The notes under the pieces were generated by a model that was not told where the DNA came from, did not search any database, and worked only from the letters and a program-made list of their open reading frames with translations. A DNA stretch of 64,000 nucleotides from Ulva prolifera (lineage: Eukaryota > Chlorophyta > Ulvophyceae > Ulvales > Ulvaceae), in contig CM041203.1 in the NCBI GenBank assembly GCA_023078555.1, positions 3,701,981 through 3,765,980 of the forward strand, in the 5' to 3' direction. The first letter of the stretch is position 1. Every line of letters begins with the position of its first letter. Below are positions 22,925 through 34,693 of the stretch, in pieces. Made by a program: the position numbers and the translations under genes.

Positions 22925-23879
22925 GAGCGGCCCTTGCGCCTGTACGAGTGACAGCGCTGAGTTGGAGTCGGCTCGACTTGGCTTCACGTCTTCGCTGTTG
23001 ACGTTGTTGGCTGCTAACACATCTCGGAAAAGACGTGAAGGTGACAAGAATTATGACGAGACCTTCTTACCGCTCAGTCTCGCACGTATGCCGTCTCCCA
23101 GATGAACGTCACCGCTGGGGGTTGCACGACATAATCTGACCTGAAACTTTCGTAGAAACGAGCACACGGTCACGAAATGCTTTCATGGCTCATCGAGGTG
23201 TAGTGCTGAGTTCGGCCACATGGATGGCCAAGCTTGGATATACAGTCAAATATATATACAGCTTGGATATACAGCTGCGCTAGCTCCTCGAAAGGTGACA
23301 GAGCCTACGGCGCACAATGGATAGGTTCAGGGCTCGGGACATCCGGCAGGACTCGGAAGAACATGCCACGGCAATTACATGTGCTCTGTCTGCATGCCAT
23401 AGACCATGCTGCAGGCATCCTGGAAGCAAAGACAGGACAAACAGCTGCACGCATGTATATACCACAGAACTTTTCAGCTTCAAGAGTTTTTGGTGGGATG
23501 CTGTGAAGGGTGGCCTTTGTGGAAGCATCTGCCTGCTGTACGGTGGCCACGGGACACTAGGGCAATCGCGACAGCCAGGAAGTATGCAGCTGGAACCTGC
23601 GCATACATCATCTTGTCTCCGAGCTCAGTTCAGTCCAATCGGATCAAGGCTGGCCTTGATTCCACTGGGACAGCAAATATCGTGTGGACGCTTTTGAAGA
23701 GCAGGGACCGCCTGCGGATGGGGTCTGCTCAGCATACATGGGTTTGGACTGAGGTGAGGCTGTGTCGCCTACTTTGGCTTTAGACTTCGTTTGAATGGGC
23801 ATGCTCACGTGTGTGACGTGGTTTCTTTGTACGATCTCTCCGCTTGGCTGTTCATGCATGGTAGAAACACAAGAAGTGG

Positions 23880-23960
23880 GGGCGGCATACCTGGAGCTCC
23901 AATCATTGCAGGTACCAGGATATTCCCGAATCCGCCCATTAGAGCTTGCGCTTTGCCGCT
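23880..23960 (-). pseudogene. Short decayed fragment resembling mitochondrial cox1
   Basis: On the minus strand the frame reads LMGGFGNILVPAMIGAP followed by GMPPP. This closely matches the conserved segment of cytochrome c oxidase subunit I around GGFGN-x-LVP-x-MIGAP-x-M-x-x-P, between transmembrane helices II and III. Outside about 25 residues the similarity fades. There is no metal-ligand His segment and no neighbouring helix sequence. The most economical reading is a nuclear copy of mitochondrial DNA (NUMT) that has decayed. Convergent chance similarity over so short a stretch is possible but unlikely given the exact spacing. Confidence 0.45.
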
Positions 23961-25568
23961 GCCCGTGCCAAGTAACTTATGCGCACACCAAAAACAAGTA
24001 ATTTTCATAGTGGTTGAAAATATGCCATTTGCCAACTTTTGGTTTTGTGGTTTTGTTGACGGTCACTGTGGTACAGGATAATTATGCAACATGTGCAAGT
24101 TACATCATGAATAAGACAATGTCATTTCCGCATACCAAGCCTAGACGGGTGGCAGCCGCGCGTACATGTCAGGGTCACCTTAAGAAAACTCCCTCGAGTG
24201 ACAGGAAGGGATTTGTCTGCTGTGCTGGCAGCATGTGCTGAAGTGTTGTCTGTGGAGAGGCTGATGTGCACTGCAGTGGGAACATAAATCGTTAAGCTGT
24301 TAATCCACATTGATGGTACAGTTGTACATCTGGGTCCATGGCAATTCACTTCTGCATAGCTTTCCCTGCAGCATCTGGAGGGAATGAAATGACATGCGCA
24401 GGGTCTTCGCAGCAGCATGGGGCAGGCCAAGGTTGTATGGAATTTGGAAGGTCATGTGGAAGTCAGTAAGACAATCAGGCGTCGTGCCTCACACACAACG
24501 ATAGCGATACATTATGGTGTCGGGCCATGTTAGCTGAGGTATTGGTAGTTGCTGCAGCTGGTGACCTCTGTGCAGTTCGTGAAGAACAATCAATGTTGGC
24601 AACGTATGTCATCAATCCTTGTCCGCTGGCGGAAGCGTTGAGTCTCAACACACATCTGCATGCCTTTCAATGGAAGGGGGGATGTCCGTGAGCCCTGAGT
24701 GGATCTACGGGCGCATTACAGACGACGGATTGGGTGCGTGAATGTACTGGTGTGCGCGGGTAGTGGTGTGCTGACTGGCTGCTGTGTCTGAGCTCTGTGT
24801 CGACTGGCATCAGCATGGGTGGTCCTGTTGTGTTTCGCGTGGCCGTGGCCCTGCTGCCGCATGCGGTGCTACCTGCCTCCCCGAATTTGTCCATGTAGCA
24901 TCACGGAATAGAGAACGGGTCTGAAGCAAACGCGATGCAACAGTCCCACACACGAGGTGTCTGACACATCAGGCTTCACCCACATGCAGCATGTGTAAGC
25001 AAAACGGACCAGCCGGCACGTCTAGCACGGCCAGAGCAGGGCTCCACAGACCTTGACATGCCTGAAACTGCATAGCAGCCCTGGGACATTATAAGCCGGG
25101 GAGAATGTTGTCGTCACCCATTCTGTGAAGTTCAGTCGGTCATCTCAGGTGTACGGTGGCTGTGTGTTTAAATATTCACGTGAGATGCATGCCATCAGGT
25201 GAGGCTTGTCGGGCTGTTATCGCCGCGACGCCAAGACTACTCGATCGATCTTCGGATGAGAGGAAGCCGTGTGGGAAATAGTCAGATTGCATTCACGAAA
25301 TCTATAGGCAACTTGCGGTGGTCACCGCTGGCAGGCCACATGTTGTGCAGTCGCAGTTCAGTGAACCCCGTAAGTACATCCTCATGTCTCGTAGCGAAGC
25401 GTTAAGTTGTAAGCCATGTTGTCATGTCGTCACAAATTCCATGGGCATTACGCTTGGTCTTTTGCTGCTCGTGGTTTCGTTTCCACGTCTACCTGCCAAC
25501 AGCGCATGCTGGACTGACGGCACTTTCAGACAGCATCGGTAGGCGTGTATATAGAAGGCAAATAAATA

Positions 25569-27476
25569 TGGTCCTCAGTGCTGAGATAATAGATGTCTTC
25601 CTCAGGGTCCTCCAACAGCTTCGCGGCGAGAGTAATCAACGGTTAGAGGGGCTCGAAGAGCATGCAGTGGACACCGTGTCAAAATATTTAGCAGGATTAT
25701 CATCAGTGAGCGTTGATCTTTTTGTGAAGGCCACCTGTTGTCGTTTATAAGATGCTCCCCGGCTCAGATTTGATAATTGCTGCAGTCCGTGAAGAATGAA
25801 GGCGGACTGCTGCAACAAGCTGACGAGTTTGGGGCAGAGTGGAAGCACGCAGCCGGTGTCCCTCGTAAAAAAGAAGCAAAGGGACGATATCTGACAGGCT
25901 CTGCTGTCCCTAGTGTAAGGCTGCGACTGGATGGAGGCAGCTCAATCTTGGCTTCTTGGGCTGGCAGCACTGCAGATCCAGGCACTGACAGAATGGTACA
26001 GATCGCTTATCTACCTGGACCTCAGCAACTTTGGGAATGTTAACTTCTATGGGGACGAGATACTTTCATCCCAATGCATGTTTGGTTGCCACCCAGCTCG
26101 AGGTCTTTGGGAAAATCGCTCGGCAGGTCAGCATGGATCACACACTGCTTTGGACTCCAGGTCGAAGACGCTATGACTGCTATAGAGAGTTGGGAAAACT
26201 TCAATGTGTTTTCCGTCGCAAAACTGGTGCAGGGCCACATCTTGGCTACTGTAGTGTATTACTCGCTGGAACGCTACTGCCTTATTGAGAAGTTGGGCTT
26301 GCCAGAGGACAAGCTCCTCAACTTTGTGGCTGTACGCAACATCTGTTTACTTGGCCTTGACCTGTTTGTACACCACGCTGACTTGAGATTGCAGCATCTG
26401 GGTTGGTGCAGGAAATTGAGGGGCGATATCGCCCCAACCCATACCACAATGCCATGCACGCAGCAGATGTGACACAATCTGCAATGTGTATGATTGCATA
26501 CGATGGACTTAGCGAAGGTCTAACGGACTTAGAGCTGCTGTGCATTATCATATCATGCTGCATCCATGATGTGGGTCACTATGGAGTAAACAATGATTTC
26601 CTGGTGAAAACACAACATGAATGGGCATTGATCTACAATGACACAAGTGTCAATGAAAATATGCATGTGCGTGTCGCATTCGAGGTGCTGCAAGAGCCCG
26701 AATGCAACATTTTTGAAGGTATGCCTGGACAACAGCTGCTACTCAAAGACAATGTAGTGTTTTTTCACATTGCTTGCCTGCAGGGTTCTCGGTCGAAGAT
26801 TACAGATTTGTGAGGAAGACTATCAAAGATATTGTACTTATGACAGACATGTACCACCACAGCAAGCTAGTACAGTCACTGGATAGTATCGTTGCAGCTG
26901 GGCCCAACGAGACCGGTGTTCCACTACTGAATTCATTCAATGCAAATGGCAGGAGTACTGTTCTACAGATGATTGTACACGCTGCAGATATCTCAAATAC
27001 ATGCCGTCCGCCTGGACCTTGCGGCCTATGGGCCAAGCGTGTCACCGATGGTAAGTTCCTTTGGCGTGGCTCTTGACTCTGCAGGGAAGACCATCAGGCA
27101 GAAGCAAACATCCATGCGCAGATGTAGCCATGCATCAATTCATCCGTTTGCAGAGTTCTTCTGTCAAGGAGACAAAGAGAGAAAGCATGGCCTTCCAGTA
27201 ACACCAATTCTGAACCGGTCGACGGGACACCTGGCATCATCACAGCTGGCGTTTGTGATGTATGTAACTAAGCCTATGATGGAGTCGTTGGCACCTATTC
27301 TGCCAACATTTGTCACTATGGCAATGACGAATATGGAGCAAAATATGATGCTTTACCAAGATATTATCATCGAGGGGCCATCGTCTAGGTTCAAGACTAT
27401 AGGGGTTGAATACGACAGGATACTGCCTCCAGGAGCTGCGGTCACGGACGACATGCCTATAGAAAACATGGAGTAG
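25569..27476 (+). CDS. 3',5'-cyclic-nucleotide phosphodiesterase (class I, HD domain)
   Basis: Hydrolyses cAMP and/or cGMP. The catalytic domain is clear. It starts with AIESWENFNVFSVAKL (from about 26177). An intron at about 26332-26420 (ending GGTGCAG) joins to EIEGRYRPNPYHNAMHAADV, which carries the YHNxxHA signature. HDVGHYGVNND then gives the metal-binding HDxxHxGxxN motif, with a further IVHAADISN motif and the invariant metal Asp. The C-terminal helices contain FVMYVTKPMMESLAPILP. Upstream exons (25569-25706, IDVFLRVLQQLRGESNQRLE; then from 25783, SVKNEGGLLQQADEF) join in phase 0 but carry no recognised regulatory domain. No transmembrane or GAF domain is visible, and the N terminus may lie further upstream. 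Substrate preference cannot be read from the sequence. A Gln that orients the purine base (LASSQLAFV region) is present. Confidence 0.85.
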
Positions 27477-28140
27477 AGATAATATTTTGCTCGTTCGTGC
27501 GCCTTGATTTATTAAAGTATGTCTTTGCAGAATCAGGGGAATGCCTGCTAGAGGAAGGTCTGCTTCTTGCCGTTTGCGGGCCATGCGTGTAGTATATTCA
27601 TCGCATGCTCTCAAGAGCTGAAGTTCGATTGCATACCAGCCAGAACTAGTCTGCCAAATTACTTTCGGAGGTACATACAGACAACAATATGCCTGTTTGT
27701 AGACTTGTACCGTTTTTTCAAACCCTGTTCAGGCGCAGGATGGTCAGCTGTAGATTGGAGTGAAAACGTACACGAAGTTCAATGTCAAAACGAGCTACGC
27801 AGCGTTTTAACTCTATCGGCACAGTTGATTTTCTACAGAATAAGAAGTCTAACATATTTCCATGATTATCAGTTCGGGTGAGTGATGGCCTGCACCAGTA
27901 CCCAGTTTACTGGAGTGCCAGCTAATTGTGCGAGCTCATGCTTCTTGCACTTGTTCTTCAAGGGATAATTATGAACATGGCTAGGCACGTGCTCGAGTCC
28001 AAAGGCCTTGCAACCAAAAAGTGTCATGATACATGTGGTCATCTCTCCGCATTGTTTGTACAGTCGAGTAGTCACGTGCTCATGCTAGCATTCTGAGTGC
28101 TCAAGCTTCGGCATGGGCTCGATTCATTGCTGTGATTGAA
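27477..28140. other. Convergent 3' flanks, no supported gene
   Basis: Between the phosphodiesterase stop (+) and the CNOT11 stop (-). One 104-codon open frame on the plus strand (27567-27881) has no family pattern. The region is slightly AT-richer than its neighbours. Confidence 0.35.
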
Positions 28141-29855
28141 TCATTGAAGCTGCTTTACAGGAGATGCTGATGTAGTAGACGGGTCATTCAGGTTTTGCAG
28201 CAAACGAAACAATGATGCTGCTTCCCGAATTCGAGAAAATTTAACACAGAATGACAGAACCTCATACTGGATAGCTCTGACGTCTACGATCTTAGTCCGG
28301 ATGAGCGACTGTAGGAAAACACACACTAGGCGAACAGGGCGATTTTGCTGCTTGGTGGTACGCTGCTCGATTGCTTCGCATGCTGCAATACACGAGTTGA
28401 TGTATCGATGTATAAACTCTTCTGAAAGACTAGCTGCAGATGTCAGAGTTTTGACAACCTCCATAGAGTGTACAGACAGGTCCATGTGTACCAGCACGTC
28501 CAGGAACGCAGTGATGCGAGGTGAACTGGTCTCAATCAGTTTCAGAAGAAGGTCGACTGCAACCATGTTATTATGCTCCACTAGCGCTGGGAGTTGGGTG
28601 GGGCAGAAACCAATATGATGCACCAATCTTGGCCATGACTCCTGCACGCATTCAAGCAGTCAGATAATGCGTGCCACCCACAAAAAAGTGCAGCGATAGA
28701 GTTTCTTTGCTTCAGTATCTCCCCTAGCTACGCACCAACGCAAGCAAAAACTCTTTGTGTTGTATCGGCTGTAGGGGCTTGGATTGCGCGTCAAGGAGTA
28801 GCTGTTGCAATTGAGCTAAGCATGCTGGTGCAACTTCGCCGGAGTCGTCCCATATCAGGGAATTGGCAATTGATGGCTGAACTGTAGCTGACTCCAAGTT
28901 CGTCAGGGCGCTGAGCGGTGGTAGGGGGCGCGGAAAGCTAGGTGCGAAGCCATGGCATTCGAAGCCACCTGCCCCTCCGATGCCTGCTGCACGTGATAAA
29001 ACTTGTCCCCCAGAATTTGACTGGAAATTTCTCTGGCGTGCAACGGGCGCCACAAAATCTGGTGTGCTGCAGTGCTGCTGCTCGCAATCTGGCGCCTCCC
29101 CTGTAGCTTCAGTGGACTTCCAGGTGCTGCTGAGGGGAATATCAGGTGGAAGATCGCATAATGATGTATGCGATTCTTTTTGTCTCACCTTGACAAATGA
29201 CACAGGTAAAGCACATTGTAGCGATGCGGTCAAGTATGGTGGATCATTTTGACTTGCAGCCAGACGAGGCATATGTACGACCGGAGCATTCACATCACCG
29301 TCGAAAGCTTCTGCTATTGACATCGATGTACTGTTCTTAAAACTCTCTGTTGTGCTCGTCAGCAAAGCTCGCAAGAAGCATGCATCAGCTCTGACTTGAC
29401 CAGATCCTCGGGCCACCTCAGCCAGCTGCGAACAGGTGTGCAGGTAAGTATTGCCGCAGGCACACCAGCGAGCGCGACCCGTTGTGATCAAGCGCATGCA
29501 GTTGGAAATCATATAGCAGCGCATGAGCACTCCCAGAGCCAAGCCATACCTGCAAGAACACATGGAGGAAAGGAAACGATGGCAGCTCGCACAAGTAGCC
29601 GTGCCGCAAGATAAAAATAGCAGCTATACGTTCACGAACGTCTTCCAGTACGTTTTGCTTCAGGAGATATGCATACAGGCAGCGCGCTTGGAAGCGCGCT
29701 CCCGGCGCTTGGAAGTGATTTGTAAATGTTTCGAAAACGGATTCCATTGGTTGGCTGCCGGACTGTACAAGAGATATCAGGACATTAATACAATACGGTG
29801 ACATATGCATTGCAGTGGGACCCATATTCGGAAGTTCCTGTCTCAGTATACCCAA
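28141..29855 (-). CDS. CNOT11: CCR4-NOT complex subunit 11 (CNOT11)
   Basis: Component of the CCR4-NOT deadenylase complex, acting in cytoplasmic mRNA turnover. Exons on the minus strand: the first starts at 29855 (MGILRQELPNMGP, then FETFTNHFQAPGARFQARCL and DVRERIAAIFILRHG). A second (about 29420-28730) contains ACFLRALLTS, a low-complexity middle, then NSLIWDDSGE and HKEFLLALVR. The last (28640-28141) is the conserved C-terminal domain, with SWPRLVHHIGFCPTQLPALV, DVLVHMDLSVHSMEVVKTL, EEFIHRYINSCIAACEAIE, RLVCVFLQSLIRTKIVDVRA and FSRIREAASLFRLLQNLN. These match CNOT11 of animals and plants almost segment by segment. In animals this domain interacts with the CNOT10 arm. Small internal direct repeats (GCGCGCTTGGAAG) occur at 29677-29712 without breaking the frame. 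Confidence 0.9.
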
Positions 29856-30581
29856 CCTGAATGCGCTCGTGAATCACATTGACGTACGGCCAATGCTCAG
29901 AGAATCAGGGTCGAACAGGACCTTGAAGCTGATACTGGCATCAAAATCATCTCACATTTACATTGGTATGATCACGGCTTCCCTGACTTTCTATCTCTAG
30001 ATACATCATACCTTGCAAGGCCTTGCTTGCACAGGGCACCACGTCCCCAGTGGCCACGCATGCGTGCGAAAGTTGTCGCGAAGCTCTTGCGGCTTTTCAC
30101 ACAAGAAATAACCAACATCGTTGGCTTTGAGAGCTATTCATTATACCGAAGTAACGGCTTCTTCGGCGTCGTTTCTATGGCCTCCCCTCATGATTCACAG
30201 CAGGAACTGCATGGAATGGACGAGAGCGTCAAACATCGAAATCTGAGAGAGGACAACAGGAGCATGCTCCGCTGGGTGTGCGTCACAAATCAGAAGCAAG
30301 ATACCTTGTGCACCATGCAACGTTTTTGACAGAATCTGGGAAGGGCTCGAACACACAGCACCCTAGCAAGCACTCGGCCACCTGAACATAGTGATACTGC
30401 AAGCCGCAGGCCTACCCCAACACTTCAGTATCCGAATGACAATCTCTTCTCGGTAATAGCCGTGATCTTGTCACCACGTGGAATATCCCATTCCAGCAGG
30501 GTCAAGGACCCTTCACACAGACTAACCAGCATGAATCAAAAGCTCTAATGTGATGACATATGTAGCCACTATCCATACAGA
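29856..30581. other. Spacer between CNOT11 and the pseudokinase array
   Basis: Contains the promoter side of CNOT11 and the 3' flank of the first array gene (PKA). Open frames at 29815-30000 and 30027-30329 (+) have no recognisable pattern. Confidence 0.35.
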
Positions 30582-33500
30582 CTAGCCCTGCAGTGTCTGG
30601 GTCGCCTGCCGTCTGACATGATTTGGATCATTGAGTGTGGGCACATTTGTTGCCAGGTCTACGTCCAGCTGATCAATCAAAGCAGCCGAGTTGAATCGCT
30701 GAGCTGGATCCCTGTGCATGAGTTTCTGTAGGATCTTGTGTACGAATTCTAGCTGCACGGGATGCTCCTCATGAGGTAGCATTGTTTCTGGATCTTCCAA
30801 TGCACGCAAGATCTGATCATCAGATAGATGGCATGCCCAGTACGCGTCCTCAGACAACGCTTCGTAGACAAGGATTCCTAGCTGCCACATGTCATATGCT
30901 GGGCTCAAACGGATCTTGGAGTCATGTCCAGAGAGCATCTGTGCTGCTAACTGCACAGAGCACATAGCGATCAGGGGCCACTGTAAAACGATACTACCCC
31001 TGCGAGCTGTGAGCTAATCATGTAGAAAGAGAGACTCATTGCGAAGTGTCATATGCTGCACCAGTGACGGCCTTCAGCAAAGCCATGAAGCAGAACATGT
31101 TGGATTGCGCACTTCGGGAGGGACTGTTCGCGCGGGAACTGTATCCTTTTCAATGTCGCGCTTGTCTTTTGCAACGCGTGCAAATTCAAGCAGGCTCCAG
31201 CCATGGCTGTTGCCGATGCTCACTTGGACGACATTATCATGCGTGACATCTCGTAGGTAGCGTCCACGCATATGGAAAATTCGCAGAAGCTTGGCCAGGT
31301 ACCGCCAAACTGCGAACAGCTCCTGTTGTTTGGCCTGACCAGACTCTAGTGGCCCAATCACATTGCTCAATGACCTTGCACGATTCACAAAAATGCACGC
31401 TGGTATTGTTCTGCTCTGGCCGTTGTGCCTGCATACAATCATTGACAGTGAATAACTGTCCCTCTGAATTACATTAGCCATGTGAAGGCCGACTTTGAGA
31501 GAGAGTGATTGATTACTGTGTGAGATACATGGCCACCTGGCAGCAAAAAGCGGCAGCCAATACGGTTGATTTGTGACTGTGAAAGGCTGGAGCCTTGAAG
31601 TTGAGGCATGCTTTGTGTGTTTGTGCCAAAGGTGAGGTCCAAAATGGCATGTTGAGCCTCAGCAAGAAACTGCTGGGCACTCATGCCCGCCACGACTGCG
31701 CCCACTGCACTTGTCTGATAATTTTTGGCGGTTGTGGGGCTGCAGCTATGTCGGTTCTGGCATGTGCAGCCTCTGCCAACACCACCAGCATATGTGTTTC
31801 ATGTCCTGTCAATCAGCACATTTATCACCTCGCATCCCCAATTCCCGTGATCCCATCAATTCATCTCTCATCTCCGTGCGCATGCTGTTTGATCGCTCAT
31901 TCGTTACGCGCCAAGTTACACACGCATCTCCAGATCTGAACTAAGGCAGCAGTCATTTCCGTGAAATGCATCGCAGCTTATCTCGCGCCGAGCTGAATAT
32001 TACTGCGCTCTGTGCAATTGAGCGGAGTTTTGGCGTTCGGCATGTTGCATGGATGCTGACGCATGGACAGCTAATGTGATTCGAACCGACTGATAAATGA
32101 GCACACTGTGCATTGTGATGCTGCCCACAGTATCTTTTTGCAATTGTTAGCATTGCTCTTTTTTGGTTCAGCAGGTATCCTAAATATCTACAAGCGGCAG
32201 ATTTTTTTTGCAAAACCTGGAGCAAAATCACAAATCTGTGAATCACAGTGCATTGCACACAGAATGAACTACGTTGCATGGTGAGGGGTAAAAAGCGGGG
32301 TCGCCCTATGTCATGGGTGTAATTCCGACCATGAGAGTGTGACTCCAGAGCAAGTGGCCACACCACAAAGAAGGCACGGAGTTGACAATGTAGTATGATG
32401 CTGAAACATCACATTGATTGAAGCACAGGCGTGCAGCATCTGCAAAATGTCTGTGTGCACAGTAGCGCACGTGTGATCATATTCATCTGTGTCCATGGTG
32501 ACCAGCGGCATGCTGTCCCTGAGGCTCAAATGCTGATACATGTTCATGTGACGAGCTTTAAACTTGCTGTTGGGGAAGAAAAGCGCTGTTTCTCCTGTCG
32601 CACAACCTGTTGCAACGTCGGCAATCACAGCGTTGATTCCCATCCTGCAACATGTTGGCATGTCACCTTTTACCATGGCTCAGCTTCTGAAGAACCATGT
32701 CTCCTGCGAAACAATATATCACCAATGGTTAGGGAATGCTGTACAGGCATGCAGCAATATTCACAGCACCTCAAATCAAAGCGAGCAGCTGCCCGAAGCA
32801 CCCTGTAGACAAGCATTATAGGTGACATAGTAACAGAATTGAAAAGAGTTGACGTGACAGAATTCAAAAGCGTTGCCTTATGCTGGTTTTTATCAATATC
32901 TTGCCTGGCTTGACATTGCCTCCCATCACTGCGCAAACATCTTGGAGCACATCGTTGACGGCTTCCAGCGAAGGGTCATTGCTGGCTTGAAGATCAGTTC
33001 TCACCACTGCACGACACGCCAGAGGTGAGCATGCTCGACATGATAGCAATAGAGTTGAATGGTACATCAGTGCCTGTAGGTACAGTACATTGGCCAAGAG
33101 AGCCACACCTGGACCTATTGGCTGAGGACCATGTGGACGCAGAACGGAGCCATGTCCCTGCCACAGCACAGGTGCCACCGGCACTGATGGATAGCCCTCC
33201 ACAGCGCCGTGTCCTGGACCAGACAGATATGGTGTGTGCGGTGGCAGATCGACCCCGGTTCCCTGTCGGTGTGGACTGCGCGGTGCCGGCCCCATTGATG
33301 TTTGCATGGGTTGGACGGGTGAGGCAGCAGATGGCTCAGCGTTGTTCTCCGCTTGGTGCCGCTCCACCAACCTTGTCCCCATGCAGATTCCACATAATAT
33401 GATAGCAGGGACAAGAACTGCTGCTGATATGAATGCTACTGTTAAGCTTGCAACGCCATTTGGTAGTACAACGTCTGGTGTGCTTGAGAGTTCAGACGCC

Positions 33501-34648
33501 TGTGCCAGGAGAATTCTCATGACAGACGTTTCAAATCTGCAGAGTGAACTTGTTCAGATAGATGGTAGCCGATACCTTCTCCCTGGCTTTGCTTGTAATC
33601 AAATCGCCAGGAACGCAGTTTAGATGAAATAGCACACCAGATCCAGTCGTGTTGTAGTGTACGATATGTTGTCAACTTTTTCCAGTGCGATACAATGCGC
33701 GAATTGCGTCTGGCCTGTGCAGTTGTTGCCGTTCTGCCAGGGACAGACACGTGCAAAGAAGTCCACGACAACTGGCCACTGATCATCAATTTGCAAGAAC
33801 TCCAGAAGATTCCTCCAAAAATCTGAAATCAGTTTGCAGCAGTCGACAGAATCTGCTGAAGTTTTCTCTATATGGCAACGGCACGGCGCTACCCATCCCG
33901 GACCTACGCCAGACGACCTCCGCGTCGAAAGTTGTTTGCATGCTGACATTGTGCACCTGCAGACGAGCCGGAAACACTATCTGGTTGAACAAATCAACAT
34001 GGTTGCATGATCAGCCGAGAGGTCCACGAAAATTGTGGCAGTCCGTAGGCTGCAGCGGGTGCCAATACGCGCCTGCTCATGGCATGCAGCAGGCGGTGTG
34101 CACAAGCAGTGCAAGACAGGCCGGTGGGACACGCGCGCAAGCGCAAGCGACGTAGATTTCATCGAAATAAATTTCGGACCATAAGCTGTTTATTTACGAG
34201 TTGGGCCGGTGGAACGCAGCCAAGGCCAACATGCCCCGGGGCAGCATATTGCCCCAAACAGGGAAAGTTTTGAACGAACCACCGCATGAAACCAACGTAT
34301 GTACACCAGTATTGCAGGAAACCGACACTTGTGTAACCCAGCCAGCACGTCTGCAAAACTTGTGCTGTTCGTTGCCGTGTTACCCCCTGACAATGGGTCT
34401 GTGAGCCAGTGCACATTGCAGTACATTCTGCCGTTGCCTCGCTCGAGCATCAAAGGATTATCCACAGACACGCTGTTAAAGTCTATGCGATACATTGTGT
34501 TCGTCATATGCATTGGGCATATCATCATGGGCCCGACCACCAGACGTGTACACATTGTGGTGGTCAGCCAAGAGCTACATGTTCTTAAGCGATTGAGAAC
34601 GACGATCTGGACAGAGCTGTTGACACATACAGAAAGCTCATCTGTCAA
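30582..34648 (-). CDS. PKA: membrane-anchored pseudokinase, array copy 1
   Basis: First of five paralogues. Exons on the minus strand: C-lobe 30950-30582; catalytic loop 31428-31113; N-lobe 32644-32471; juxtamembrane 33006-32877; and a TM and linker exon from about 33540. Membrane helix: VASLTVAFISAAVLVPAIIL, followed by a Pro-rich cytoplasmic linker and the conserved juxtamembrane KPGKILIKTSIR. The kinase fold is shown by YDMWQLGILVYE and RDPAQRF in the C-lobe and a VPPE activation-segment end. Key residues are degraded. The beta-3 position reads TALFFPN without Lys, HRD reads YLRDVTHDN (Asp and Asn kept, Lys lost) and DFG reads LLEFA. The intron after the juxtamembrane exon starts with GC (ATAAG|GCAACG). 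Upstream exons at 33949-33620 (SDFWRNLLEFLQIDDQW) and 34648-34190 probably belong to the N-terminal, outward-facing part. Predicted non-catalytic receptor-like protein. Confidence 0.72.
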
Positions 34649-34693
34649 GACGAGTCTATCGCCAAAATGCCGCCATACGAAAAGGCATACGTC

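Larger units (their letters stand above)
22602..25568. other. Gene-poor stretch between CTNNBL1 and phosphodiesterase
   Basis: About 3 kb lying between the divergently transcribed CTNNBL1 (-) and phosphodiesterase (+) genes. It contains a poly-G run, a short imperfect duplication at 23231-23275 with unit AGCTTGGATATACAG flanking an AT-rich spacer, and a short cox1-like fragment. Open frames here (for example 23317-23697 +) lack recognisable patterns. Early exons of the phosphodiesterase may lie after about 25190. Confidence 0.4.

Noticed and set aside
22674-23105. Open frame with a run of glycines
   Set aside because: The glycines are only the translated poly-G homopolymer. There is no conserved pattern on either side.
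29677-29712. GC-rich repeat suggesting a hairpin or mobile-element end
   Set aside because: It lies inside the coding exon of CNOT11, keeps frame and has no target-site duplication or transposase.
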